The position numbers and the translations under genes were made by a program. Shown piece by piece: positions 40,975 through 49,967 of a stretch of 57,113 bases of DNA (its first letter is position 1; every line of letters begins with the position of its first letter). The DNA is from Sphingobacteriales bacterium (GTDB lineage Bacteria; Bacteroidota; Bacteroidia; Chitinophagales; Chitinophagaceae): NCBI GenBank assembly GCA_024642285.1, contig JAHEBJ010000006.1:1-57113 (forward strand), read 5' to 3'. The notes beneath the pieces were generated by a model that had not been told where the DNA came from, did no database searches, and saw only the letters and a program-made list of their open reading frames with translations.

Positions 40975-42360
40975 TTAACGGCCCTTCCCCCATCCAAACC
41001 AATCGTTACCATTTGCGTAGAGCATGAGTGCCAGCAAAATAATCATACCTGCAATTTGAGCGTATTCCAAAAACTTCTCACTAGGTTTACGCCCGGTTAC
41101 CATTTCACCAAGGGTGAATAATACGTGTCCGCCATCCAAAGCAGGTATCGGCAACAGGTTCATAAAGGCAAGAATGATGGAGAAGAAAGCGGTAATGGTC
41201 CAGAAATGTTCCCAATTCCATTCGGTGCCTGAAAAAACCGACCCCATCGCTTTAAACCCACCAACGCCTTTGTAGGCACCGGTTTCGGGAGATAATATTT
41301 TTTTGAACTGGTCTATATAAAATTGCAATTCAACTCCGGCACGTTTTACGCCGGCTGGTAGTGCAGCGAGAAAACCATACTTTTTTATCTCGAACTTATA
41401 AATTCCCAGGCTGTCAAATTCTTCATGACTGCTGGGCGGATTAAATCCGATCTTACCACCGTTAACAAGCGTTGTAGTAAGGTGCAAGGTTTCGTTACCC
41501 CTTTTCACAACCATATCTACGGTTTCTCCTTTTCTTTGTTTTTTCATAAAGGCTGAAAATTCATCGAAAAATTGAGTTTGAACGGAATCGATACTCAATA
41601 TCACATCGCCTACTCTGAGCCCGGCCTGGTATGCTACGCTACTGTCATCAACGGCGGCTACCATAACGGGAACCCTTGGGCTGATCAGCGGGCCTTCGGT
41701 CAGTTTCTTTTTTTCAACCAGTTTCCCAATCAGGTTTACGGGCATATCAAGGGTCGTTTCCTTTCCTTCTCTTTCTACGGTTACAGTTTTATTAACTACC
41801 AAAACCTTTTTCAAGATATCGGTGTACTGTACAACTGGTTTGCCATCTACGGCCAGTATCTTATCTCCGTTTTTAAAACCAAGATCGTTAAATATTGAAT
41901 CGTTGAATGAGATGCCGTATTTTAAAGATGATGCCGGAATTTTTTTCTCTCCCCAAACCATCAGAATACCAGCGTAGATTATAAAGGCAAGTAAAATATT
42001 GACAGTAACACCTCCAAGCATAATGATCAAACGCTGCCAGGCCGGCTTGCTCCTGAATTCCCATTCCTGTGGTGGTAGCTTTAACGCTTCCTTATCCATA
42101 CTCTCATCAACCATACCGGCAATTTTTACATAGCCGCCTAGTGGCAACCAACCGATGCCATAGACTGTATCGCCTACTTTTTTCTTAACTATAGAAAACC
42201 AAGGATCAAAGAACAGATAAAATTTTTCTACCCGGCATTTGAACCATTTAGCTGTAATGTAATGACCGAATTCGTGAAGTATAACAAGAATTGACAACGA
42301 TAAAAGTAACTGGGCTACTTTTAATCCAACACTGCTCCAGTTTATGACTAATAATTCCAT
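40975..42360 (-). CDS. rseP: RseP site-2 zinc protease
   Basis: The 461-residue membrane protease has the zinc motif HEFGH (about 30-34) in the first helix, two PDZ-like regions (SLKYGISFNDSIFNDLGFKNGDKILAVDG-type block at about 145-175 and VAAVDDSSVAYQAGLRVGD) and the third ligand in NLLPIPALDGGH near the C-terminus. It cuts membrane-embedded anti-sigma factors and signal peptide remnants. It follows dxr by about 100 nt on the same strand, a common pairing. Confidence 0.95.
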   Translation of the reverse strand: MELLVINWSSVGLKVAQLLLSLSILVILHEFGHYITAKWFKCRVEKFYLFFDPWFSIVKKKVGDTVYGIGWLPLGGYVKIAGMVDESMDKEALKLPPQEWEFRSKPAWQRLIIMLGGVTVNILLAFIIYAGILMVWGEKKIPASSLKYGISFNDSIFNDLGFKNGDKILAVDGKPVVQYTDILKKVLVVNKTVTVEREGKETTLDMPVNLIGKLVEKKKLTEGPLISPRVPVMVAAVDDSSVAYQAGLRVGDVILSIDSVQTQFFDEFSAFMKKQRKGETVDMVVKRGNETLHLTTTLVNGGKIGFNPPSSHEEFDSLGIYKFEIKKYGFLAALPAGVKRAGVELQFYIDQFKKILSPETGAYKGVGGFKAMGSVFSGTEWNWEHFWTITAFFSIILAFMNLLPIPALDGGHVLFTLGEMVTGRKPSEKFLEYAQIAGMIILLALMLYANGNDWFGWGKGR

Positions 42361-42462
42361 TTATTTTTTTGTGGTTTATAATTGAATATTGCTGAACATG
42401 TACAAGAGTGCGACGCCACCGAAGCTAAATCAGAGTTTTACCGCCGGGTTCATAAACAATCT

Positions 42463-43632
42463 TTATAAATTTATTAAAGTAGCGGCAAAATTACGGGCTT
42501 CGCCATCGCTTTCAAAATATTCCTGTAAGCTTGGTTTTTCTATAAAAGCCACGTTTTGCATAGTTTTTTCCACCATCGCCGTCATATCTAAAAAGCCAAT
42601 ACGATTGCGCAGAAAGGCCCACACTGCAATTTCGTTGGCGGCATTCAATATGCAAGGCATATTACCGCCCTTATGAAGCGCCTCTACAGCCAATGATAAA
42701 TTTCTGAAAGTTTTAACATCGGGCTCTTCAAAATTCAGCGCCGGATACTTGCGGAAATTGAGCCGCGGAAAATCGTTCTTCACCCTTCCCGGAAAAGCCA
42801 TCGCATACTGAATGGGCAATTTCATATCGGGCAGGCCCATCTGTGCTTTTATGCTTCCATCCTCAAACTGCACCATGCTGTGAATGATACTTTGCGGATG
42901 TATTACCACTTCTATCTGATCGGGACGCAGATTAAAAAGCCATTTTGCTTCAATCATTTCCAATCCTTTGTTCATCAGCGTTGCAGAATCAATAGAAATT
43001 TTTGCTCCCATACTCCAGTTTGGATGCTGCAAAGCATGATCACGTTTTACATTAACCAGGAAGTTTGGCTTCTTCCCAAAAAACGGTCCACCGCTTGCAG
43101 TTAGTATGACTTTTTCAATCGGATTCCTGGCTTCGCCTACAAGGCATTGAAAAATGGCGGAGTGTTCGCTGTCAACAGGAATGATAGGCACTCTTTTCTC
43201 GATGGCCTTCTGCATCACAATATCTCCTGCCACAACCAATGTTTCTTTATTGGCCAACCCAACTGCTTTTCCTTTTTCAACTGCTTTCAATGTTGGTTTT
43301 AATCCTGCAAAACCAACTATACCGGCGAGCATCATATCGTAGGTATCAAAATCGGCCACCTCTTCCAGCGCTTTTGCGCCGGCAAAAACTTTGATATCGG
43401 TAGATGATAATGCTTCTTTCAATTTTTCGTAACGGGAATCATCTCCGATAACCACAGCGTTCGGTCCGAATTCGAGCGCCTGCGTGATAAGCAACTCATC
43501 ATTAGTTTGCGCTGTAAGAATCTCTACTTCAAATAAACCGGGATTTGCACGGATAACATCAAGGGCCTGTGTACCAATTGAACCTGTGGAGCCAAAAATT
43601 GCGATGCGTTTTTTAGTATTCTGATCCGGCAT
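42463..43632 (-). CDS. dxr: 1-deoxy-D-xylulose 5-phosphate reductoisomerase
   Basis: The 389-residue enzyme makes 2-C-methyl-D-erythritol 4-phosphate with NADPH, the committed step of the MEP isoprenoid pathway. The NADP-binding GSTGSIGTQALDVI is at the start, followed by GLANKETLVVAG, the substrate/metal region VDSEHSAIFQC, the flexible loop TASGGPFF and NWSMGAKISIDSATLMNKGLE. It lies between argH (27 nt upstream) and rseP. Confidence 0.97.
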   Translation of the reverse strand: MPDQNTKKRIAIFGSTGSIGTQALDVIRANPGLFEVEILTAQTNDELLITQALEFGPNAVVIGDDSRYEKLKEALSSTDIKVFAGAKALEEVADFDTYDMMLAGIVGFAGLKPTLKAVEKGKAVGLANKETLVVAGDIVMQKAIEKRVPIIPVDSEHSAIFQCLVGEARNPIEKVILTASGGPFFGKKPNFLVNVKRDHALQHPNWSMGAKISIDSATLMNKGLEMIEAKWLFNLRPDQIEVVIHPQSIIHSMVQFEDGSIKAQMGLPDMKLPIQYAMAFPGRVKNDFPRLNFRKYPALNFEEPDVKTFRNLSLAVEALHKGGNMPCILNAANEIAVWAFLRNRIGFLDMTAMVEKTMQNVAFIEKPSLQEYFESDGEARNFAATLINL

Positions 43633-43659
43633 TATTTTTTTTAAGTTATAGCGGCAAAT

Positions 43660-44991
43660 CTAACTTAATAATTGTTGCAACGCAATTTTCACTTTATTAA
43701 AATTGAATTTATGTGTAATATCAGCCATCAGCCTGCTTATTTCTGTATTGCAAAGGTTACCAATTGACCCCTCATGCGTATGTTGAATGGATGATACATG
43801 CGTAAATTTTCCGCTTTCAATACTTGCTCCTACCTGTTTATAAGCATCTCTGAATGGAACTCCCTGAGAAACCAGCTTATTCACTTCCTCAACACTGAAC
43901 AGGTACTTATATTTTTCATCATTCAACAGATCTTTATTTATTCGGATATTGCTGATCATCAGTCCTGCCATTTGCAAACAATCGTTCAGATTTTTAAATG
44001 CAGGAATGATATGCTCTTTTATTAGTTGAAGATCGCGGTGATATCCGGATGGTAAATTTGCAGTCATGAGCATAATCTCATTTGGTAATGCCTGAATTCG
44101 GTTGCAATGAGAACGTATCAATTCAAATACATCGGGGTTTTTCTTATGTGGCATGATGCTGCTGCCGGTGGTTAACTCTTCAGGAAAAGAAATAAATGCA
44201 AAATTTTGATTGAGATAGAGACAGGCATCCATGCTCAGCTTTGATAAAGTTGCCGCAATATTTGCCAATGCAGAAGCTACAATGCGTTCTGTTTTTCCCC
44301 TGCCCATCTGTGCATATACAACATTGTAATTCAGATCATCAAATCCTAATAGCTCTGTTGTCATTTGCCTGTTGATGGGAAATGACGAACCATAGCCAGC
44401 TGCAGAGCCCAGTGGATTTTTATTTACAACCCTGTAAGCTGCTTCAAGGGTAGTAAGATCATCTACGAGGCTTTCGGCATATGCACCAAACCACAAACCA
44501 AATGACGAAGGCATGGCTAATTGAAGATGAGTGTATCCGGGCAAAAGTTCATCTTTATATTTTTCGCTTTGAGCAATCAACAGTTCAAATAAATTATTTG
44601 TGTTGCCAACTACCCTTTCTATCTCGGCTCTAAGGAATAATTTCAGATCAACCAAAACCTGGTCGTTCCTGCTTCTGGCGCTGTGAATCTTTTTACCAAC
44701 AGCACCTAACTTTTGAGTCAGCATGAGTTCGATCTGCGAATGAATATCTTCAATACCATCATCTAACTTGAAATTTCCGCTTTTAATTGTTTTATAAATT
44801 TCTTTAAATTCTTTTTCCAATAATTGTAATTCATCTTCTGATAATAATCCAACCGCCGCCAGCATCTTTGCATGAGCAATTGAACCCAATACATCAAATG
44901 AGGCCAGGTAGATGTCTAACTCTCTGTCGTTACCAACAGTAAATTTCTCCACTTCTGCTAATGCTGTTTTGTTTTTTTGCCAGAGTTTCAT
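43660..44991 (-). CDS. argH: Argininosuccinate lyase
   Basis: The 443-residue enzyme splits argininosuccinate to arginine and fumarate. The fumarase/lyase superfamily signature is GSSIMPHKKNPD, with HSARSRNDQV and TGYTHLQ-type (LPGYTHLQLAMP) motifs. The last step of arginine synthesis; it follows argE by 20 nt in the arg cluster. Confidence 0.96.
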   Translation of the reverse strand: MKLWQKNKTALAEVEKFTVGNDRELDIYLASFDVLGSIAHAKMLAAVGLLSEDELQLLEKEFKEIYKTIKSGNFKLDDGIEDIHSQIELMLTQKLGAVGKKIHSARSRNDQVLVDLKLFLRAEIERVVGNTNNLFELLIAQSEKYKDELLPGYTHLQLAMPSSFGLWFGAYAESLVDDLTTLEAAYRVVNKNPLGSAAGYGSSFPINRQMTTELLGFDDLNYNVVYAQMGRGKTERIVASALANIAATLSKLSMDACLYLNQNFAFISFPEELTTGSSIMPHKKNPDVFELIRSHCNRIQALPNEIMLMTANLPSGYHRDLQLIKEHIIPAFKNLNDCLQMAGLMISNIRINKDLLNDEKYKYLFSVEEVNKLVSQGVPFRDAYKQVGASIESGKFTHVSSIQHTHEGSIGNLCNTEISRLMADITHKFNFNKVKIALQQLLS

Positions 44992-45011
44992 GTTGAATTA
45001 TTAATTGTGAA

Positions 45012-46112
45012 TTAAAACAGAACCTGTTCCAATATTCCAATGTACGTGTTGATGCCTTCGTCAATTTCTTTAAGGTATATAAATTCATCGGCAGTATGAC
45101 TCCTGGCACTGTCCCCGGGGCCACATTTTAAAACCGGCGAATTGATCAAAGCGGCATCTGATGTGGTTGGAGAACCATAAGTTGTTTTTCCTGACTTAAT
45201 TCCTGCCATTACAAGCGGATGATCTAACTCAATTTTTGATGATCGCAACCGCATACTTCTTGGTTTCACATCAGAACTAATGTTTTGTTTTATTGTTTCC
45301 AGAATTTCTTCGTGACTGTACGCATCAGTTACCCGAATATCAACTACATAACTACAACTTGCAGGAACAACATTGTGTGCCTTATTTTCTGTGTTGATTG
45401 ATGTTACCGACATTTTTACCGGCCCAAGTGTTTCAGATATTTTCGGGAACTGAAAATTTAAAAACCAATTTATATCCTGCGTTGCTTTGTAAATTGCATT
45501 CTCTCCTTCTTCTCTTGCGGCATGACCTGATTTTCCAGTTGCCACACAATCCAGCACCAGCAAGCCTTTTTCGGCGATCGCTAAATTGGTTAATGTGGGT
45601 TCGCCAACAATTGCAAAATCACTACCACCCCCTAACCCCCTAAAGGGGGAATTTGGAGCTTCCAAATTTAATAGTTTTTCAACTCCATTAACTCCACCTA
45701 TTTCTTCTTCGGCGGTAGCCGCCAGAACTAAATTATATTTTAAGTTTTCTCTATCATAAAAATAAATAAATGCAGCAATTAAACTAACCAGACACCCTCC
45801 GGCATCGTTACATCCTAATCCATACAATTTTCCGTCTTCAACAATTGGCACAAAAGGATCTTTTGTGTATTGAGGATTCGGCTTTACAGTATCATGATGT
45901 GAATTGAGTAAAATAGTTGGCCTGGCCTCATCGTAATATTTATTTACTGCCCATACATTGTTAAGCAATCTGTTTGAGGGAATATTTTTGCGTGAAAGAA
46001 ACTGAACAATAATAGTTGCCGTTCCATCTTCTTCCTTTGAAAAAGACGGTGTGCTTATTAATTTTTTTAATAAAGCAACAGCATCATTATATAACAATTC
46101 GTTACTCATCAT
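45012..46112 (-). CDS. argE: M20 deacylase of the arginine pathway (ArgE type) with in-frame repeat insertion
   Basis: The 366-residue metallopeptidase has the M20 motifs LLNSHHDTVKP, GLGCNDAGG, ATAEEEIGG, VGEPT and a late HTADEF. In this pathway it most likely removes the acyl group from N-acyl-citrulline, because the transcarbamylase here acts on acylated ornithine. Residues about 148-162 (EAPNSPFRGLGGGS) are encoded by a G/C-run palindromic repeat (45628-45668) and interrupt the region between the EEEIGG motif and VGEPT. The frame stays open, so the protein may tolerate it as a surface loop. It overlaps argB by 4 nt. Confidence 0.9.
   Translation of the reverse strand: MMSNELLYNDAVALLKKLISTPSFSKEEDGTATIIVQFLSRKNIPSNRLLNNVWAVNKYYDEARPTILLNSHHDTVKPNPQYTKDPFVPIVEDGKLYGLGCNDAGGCLVSLIAAFIYFYDRENLKYNLVLAATAEEEIGGVNGVEKLLNLEAPNSPFRGLGGGSDFAIVGEPTLTNLAIAEKGLLVLDCVATGKSGHAAREEGENAIYKATQDINWFLNFQFPKISETLGPVKMSVTSINTENKAHNVVPASCSYVVDIRVTDAYSHEEILETIKQNISSDVKPRSMRLRSSKIELDHPLVMAGIKSGKTTYGSPTTSDAALINSPVLKCGPGDSARSHTADEFIYLKEIDEGINTYIGILEQVLF
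45628..45668. repeat. Double-palindrome repeat element inside argE
   Basis: Two adjacent inverted repeats are present: CCCCCT-AA-AGGGGG (45636-45649) and AATTTGGA-GCT-TCCAAATT (45650-45668), preceded by another CCCCCTAA. A related sequence is at 52023-52046. Such CCCCTAA/TTAGGGG palindromes are dispersed in Bacteroidota genomes. Confidence 0.7.
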
Positions 46113-46897
46113 TTAAACAAAGTTCCTTTTACACTGACTGAACAGTTTTCAAGCAGATCATCCGCATCACCTATCAATACTTCTTTCACACCATTGTTAA
46201 TTGCATCAAATGCATTGTCTATTTTAGGCAATATCCCATCTGCAAGTTTTTTGTCGGAAACTAATTGTTGATATTTTTCTTTGTTCATCAGATTGATGAC
46301 GGAATTTTCATCTGCCACATTTTCCAGCACTCCCTTCTTTTCAAAACAATAGATCAATCTTACAACATATTTTTTAGACAATGCAACAGCAATTACAGAC
46401 GCAACAGTATCTGCATTTGTATTAAGCATCTGCCCTTTCCCATCATGGGTTAATGGTGCAATAACAGGAACCATACTACCGGAGATCAGCAATTCCAAAT
46501 TATCAATTCCCAATTCCGTTGCATTAATGTCACCAACAAATCCGTAATCAATTTCCAAAACAGGCCTTTTTACTGCAGGGATAATATTTGCATCCGCTCC
46601 TGTTAATCCAACTGCATTGCAATTCAATGATTGTAAAGAAGCAACAAGTTTTTTATTGATTAAACCGCCATATACCATCGTTACAAGATCAATAGTAGCT
46701 TCATCAGTTATTCTTCTTCCGTTTATATAGTTGGGTTGAATGCCGAGCTGCTTGCCAATTGTAGTTGCAACTTTTCCGCCGCCATGGACTAATATTTTTT
46801 TCCCAGGCACCGCCGCAAATTTTTCCAGAAAAGAATCCATTGATTCCTTACTGTCAATTACATTCCCTCCAATCTTTATAATAAATAATTTTTCCAT
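46109..46897 (-). CDS. argB: N-acetylglutamate kinase
   Basis: The 262-residue amino-acid kinase phosphorylates N-acyl-glutamate. The motifs KIGGNVID and LVHGGGKVAT bind ATP and phosphate; GLTGADANI and NTNADTVAS follow. The length is short, as in enzymes that are not arginine-inhibited hexamers, since the N-terminal helix is missing. Overlaps: 1 nt with argF', 4 nt with argE. Confidence 0.95.
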   Translation of the reverse strand: MEKLFIIKIGGNVIDSKESMDSFLEKFAAVPGKKILVHGGGKVATTIGKQLGIQPNYINGRRITDEATIDLVTMVYGGLINKKLVASLQSLNCNAVGLTGADANIIPAVKRPVLEIDYGFVGDINATELGIDNLELLISGSMVPVIAPLTHDGKGQMLNTNADTVASVIAVALSKKYVVRLIYCFEKKGVLENVADENSVINLMNKEKYQQLVSDKKLADGILPKIDNAFDAINNGVKEVLIGDADDLLENCSVSVKGTLFK

Positions 46898-47865
46898 TAT
46901 TTAGATTTCAGAATTTCATTTAATACTGCCTGTGCGGCCCAAACTCTGTTACCCGCCTGCTGCGTAACAAGACTGTTGTTACCATCAAGTATTTCATCAC
47001 TCAACTCTACATTCCTTCTTACCGGGAGGCAATGCATAATTTTAGCATTGTTTGTGATCGCTATTTTTTGATTGGTCATCATCCAGTCAGCATCATTCGA
47101 AATTATTTTTCCATAATCCTTATAAGCGCTCCAATTCTTTACATAAACAAAATCTGCATTTGCCAGCGCTTCCTCCTGATTATGAATAATTCTTGCATTC
47201 GCAGTAAATGCGTCGTTCAGTTCATATCCTTTTGGATGAGTGATCACAAATTCTGCTTCACCCCATGCTCCTACCCATTGGGCAAATGAATTGGCTACAC
47301 ATTGCGGCAACGCTTTTACATGTGGCGCCCAACTCAACACAATTTTCACTCCTGCGCTTTCAGAAGCAGGAATCTGCATCACACTTTCTTTAATTGTAAT
47401 TATATCTGCCAGCGACTGTAAAGGATGCAACGTTGCACTTTCCAGACTTACAATTGGCACGCCTGCATATTTTATAAACTGGTTGATTATCCTTTCTGAA
47501 TAATCTTCCTCTCTGTTTTGTAAAGTCGGAAATGTACGGACACAAAGAATATCAAAATATTGTCCAAGAACAGGCGCTGCATCTTTTATGTGCTCTACTG
47601 TTGTTCCATTCATAACTGCTCCTTCGGCAAACTCTAAAGCCCAACCATCTTTGTCAACATTAAAGACAATGGATTCCATTCCAAGATTGGAAGCTGCAAT
47701 TTGCGTACTTAATCGGGTACGTAATGAAGGATTCAAAAAAAGCAAACCTAGTCTTTTTCCGATACCAAGCGATTTGGAAGCAAAAGGATCTGTTTTGAAT
47801 TTTAATGCCTGTTCAACCAGGGGATTAATATCATAAACATCATCAACTGAAACAAAATTTTTCAT
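46897..47865 (-). CDS. argF': N-acylornithine carbamoyltransferase (acetyl or succinyl)
   Basis: The 322-residue transcarbamylase has NPSLRTRLSTQ in place of the STRTR motif of ordinary ornithine transcarbamylase, plus HPLQSLADI and MHCLPVRRN. These mark the acylated-ornithine branch known from Bacteroides (succinyl) and Xanthomonas (acetyl). The residue that sets acyl specificity, Pro90 in the Bacteroides enzyme and Glu92 in the Xanthomonas one, is Val90 here (NGTTVEHI), so the substrate is open. It makes N-acyl-citrulline, which ArgE would deacylate. Confidence 0.9.
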   Translation of the reverse strand: MKNFVSVDDVYDINPLVEQALKFKTDPFASKSLGIGKRLGLLFLNPSLRTRLSTQIAASNLGMESIVFNVDKDGWALEFAEGAVMNGTTVEHIKDAAPVLGQYFDILCVRTFPTLQNREEDYSERIINQFIKYAGVPIVSLESATLHPLQSLADIITIKESVMQIPASESAGVKIVLSWAPHVKALPQCVANSFAQWVGAWGEAEFVITHPKGYELNDAFTANARIIHNQEEALANADFVYVKNWSAYKDYGKIISNDADWMMTNQKIAITNNAKIMHCLPVRRNVELSDEILDGNNSLVTQQAGNRVWAAQAVLNEILKSK

Positions 47866-48989
47866 CAGCCTAACTCAGTTTTAATTGCCTGTAAAAAAAT
47901 ATCAGCTTCTGTTTTAGTAATATTCAATGCCGGTAAAAGTCTGATCACATTGGGTTTTGCCTCGCCGGTAAATATTTTATGCTTAAATAATAAATTATTC
48001 TTCACCATTTTCAACTCTTCGGGTAGTTGAACACCAATCATTAAACCTTTGCCTCTTACCTCCACAATGTTTGGTAGTTTCTGCAATTCGTCTTTAAGGT
48101 AACCACCAACTTCCTTCGCATTATTTATCAAATCATTTTTTTTAATTACCTCAAGTACTGCCAACGCTGCAGCACAGGCTAAATGATTACCTCCGAAAGT
48201 AGTACCCAACATAAAATGCTTTGGTTGAATTTTAGGAGCAATGGAAATGGCACCAACAGGAAAACCATTGCCCATTCCTTTTGCCATGCTGTATATGTCG
48301 GCATCAACTCCTGCAAAATCATGCGAATAAAATTTACCTGAACGACCATACCCACATTGCACGGAATCGGCAATAAAAACTGAATTGTATTCGTTGCACA
48401 GACTTCTTATTTTTTGTAAAAAAGAATCAGTGGCAACATTAATTCCGCCTATACCCTGAATTCCTTCCACTATCACCGATGAAATATCATTTTGCGTAAA
48501 AGCATCTGTCAATGCTCCTTCATCGTTGAATGGCAGAAAAATAATATTGTCTGTTTCATTAACTGGAGCAACAATATTCGGATTATCAGTTGCTGCTACT
48601 GCCAATGAAGTTCTGCCATGAAATCCTTTTTTGAATGCAATTACTTTTTTTCTTCCATTGTAAAAAGATGCAAGTTTTATAGCGTTCTCATTTGCCTCGG
48701 CACCTGAGTTACAAAGAAAGAGCTGGTAATCTTCCTTCCCGGATATCTTGCCTAATTTTTCAGCGAACTCCGCTTGCAAAGGAATTTTTACAGAGTTAGA
48801 ATAGAAGCCCACTCTATGCAACTGTTTTTCTATCCGTTTTACATAATGTGGATGGGTGTGCCCGATTGAAATAACTGCATGGCCGCCATATAGGTCCAGA
48901 TACTTCTCACCTTTATCATCCCACACATAAGAACCTATTGCTTTTTCAATTACAATATCATTTAAAGGATATACATCAAATAATTTCAT
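47865..48989 (-). CDS. argD: N-acetylornithine aminotransferase
   Basis: This 374-residue class III PLP aminotransferase converts N-acyl-glutamate semialdehyde to N-acyl-ornithine. Motifs: NSGAEANENAIKLA, the cofactor Asp in VFIADSVQCGYGRSGK, the PLP lysine in SMAKGMGNGFP and GTTFGGNHLACAAA. It abuts argC (0 nt) and argF' (shared base), so translation is coupled. Confidence 0.95.
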   Translation of the reverse strand: MKLFDVYPLNDIVIEKAIGSYVWDDKGEKYLDLYGGHAVISIGHTHPHYVKRIEKQLHRVGFYSNSVKIPLQAEFAEKLGKISGKEDYQLFLCNSGAEANENAIKLASFYNGRKKVIAFKKGFHGRTSLAVAATDNPNIVAPVNETDNIIFLPFNDEGALTDAFTQNDISSVIVEGIQGIGGINVATDSFLQKIRSLCNEYNSVFIADSVQCGYGRSGKFYSHDFAGVDADIYSMAKGMGNGFPVGAISIAPKIQPKHFMLGTTFGGNHLACAAALAVLEVIKKNDLINNAKEVGGYLKDELQKLPNIVEVRGKGLMIGVQLPEELKMVKNNLLFKHKIFTGEAKPNVIRLLPALNITKTEADIFLQAIKTELG

Positions 48990-49967
48990 TTAAAAATAAT
49001 TTGCTTTTAGTTTAAGCCCCGTTGTTTCCTCAAGCCCAAACATAAGGTTCATATTTTGTACAGCTTGTCCACTTGCTCCCTTCAACAGATTATCAATGAT
49101 AGAGTGCACTACCAGTTTGTTACCTACTTTCTCCAATTGAATAAAACATTTGTTCGTATTCACCACCTGTTTTAAAAAAACCGGATCTTCACTTACTACA
49201 ACAAATGGATGTGTTACATAAAATTTCTTATACAAAATTGCTACCTCTTTTAAACTTAAAGCACACCTTAGCTGAGAGCTGATAAATATCCCCCTTGTAA
49301 AATCTCCACGCCAGGGAACAAAATTCAAATCGAAATTTGATGTAGGATCCAATCTTAAAAAAGATTGCCCAATCTCCGCAAGATGCTGATGCGACAGGGT
49401 TTTATAGGCCTGTACATTATTTGCCCGCCAGCTGAAATGAGAAGTTTCACTCATACTCTGGCCTGCGCCGGTTGAACCGGTAATACCTGTTGTATGAATT
49501 TCTTTTAGCAATCCTGCTTTAACCAAAGGCAACAAACCCAACTGAATGGATGTTGCAAAACAACCAGGATTGGCAATATTATTTGCTTTTTTAATCGCTG
49601 CTTTATTTAATTCCGGCAAGCCATAAATAAATTTTCTTTTACCGCTTGTTTCTCCCAGTCTGAAATCCTGACTCAGATCAATGATCTTTATCTTGTCATC
49701 AATTTTATTTGAAGACAGAAACTTTTCTGCCTCTCCATGACCAACACATAAAAACATCACGTCAATTTTCTGGCTAAATAAAGAAGCAAATTTTATTTCG
49801 GTATCCCCATGAAGATCTTTATGTACTTCGTACAAATATTTACCAGCATTGCTTTTGCTATGTACAAATATTATTTCTGCCGAAGGATGATTTAATAATA
49901 TCCTGATCAGCTCACCGCCTGTATATCCAGCGCCGCCAACAATTCCAACTTTAATCTTACCTGCCAT
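48990..49967 (-). CDS. argC: N-acetyl-gamma-glutamyl-phosphate reductase
   Basis: The 325-residue NADPH enzyme has the Rossmann start VGIVGGAGYTGGELIRILL and the catalytic cysteine in NIANPGCFATS. It reduces N-acyl-glutamyl phosphate to the semialdehyde. Its start overlaps the argG end by 11 nt. Confidence 0.96.
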   Translation of the reverse strand: MAGKIKVGIVGGAGYTGGELIRILLNHPSAEIIFVHSKSNAGKYLYEVHKDLHGDTEIKFASLFSQKIDVMFLCVGHGEAEKFLSSNKIDDKIKIIDLSQDFRLGETSGKRKFIYGLPELNKAAIKKANNIANPGCFATSIQLGLLPLVKAGLLKEIHTTGITGSTGAGQSMSETSHFSWRANNVQAYKTLSHQHLAEIGQSFLRLDPTSNFDLNFVPWRGDFTRGIFISSQLRCALSLKEVAILYKKFYVTHPFVVVSEDPVFLKQVVNTNKCFIQLEKVGNKLVVHSIIDNLLKGASGQAVQNMNLMFGLEETTGLKLKANYF

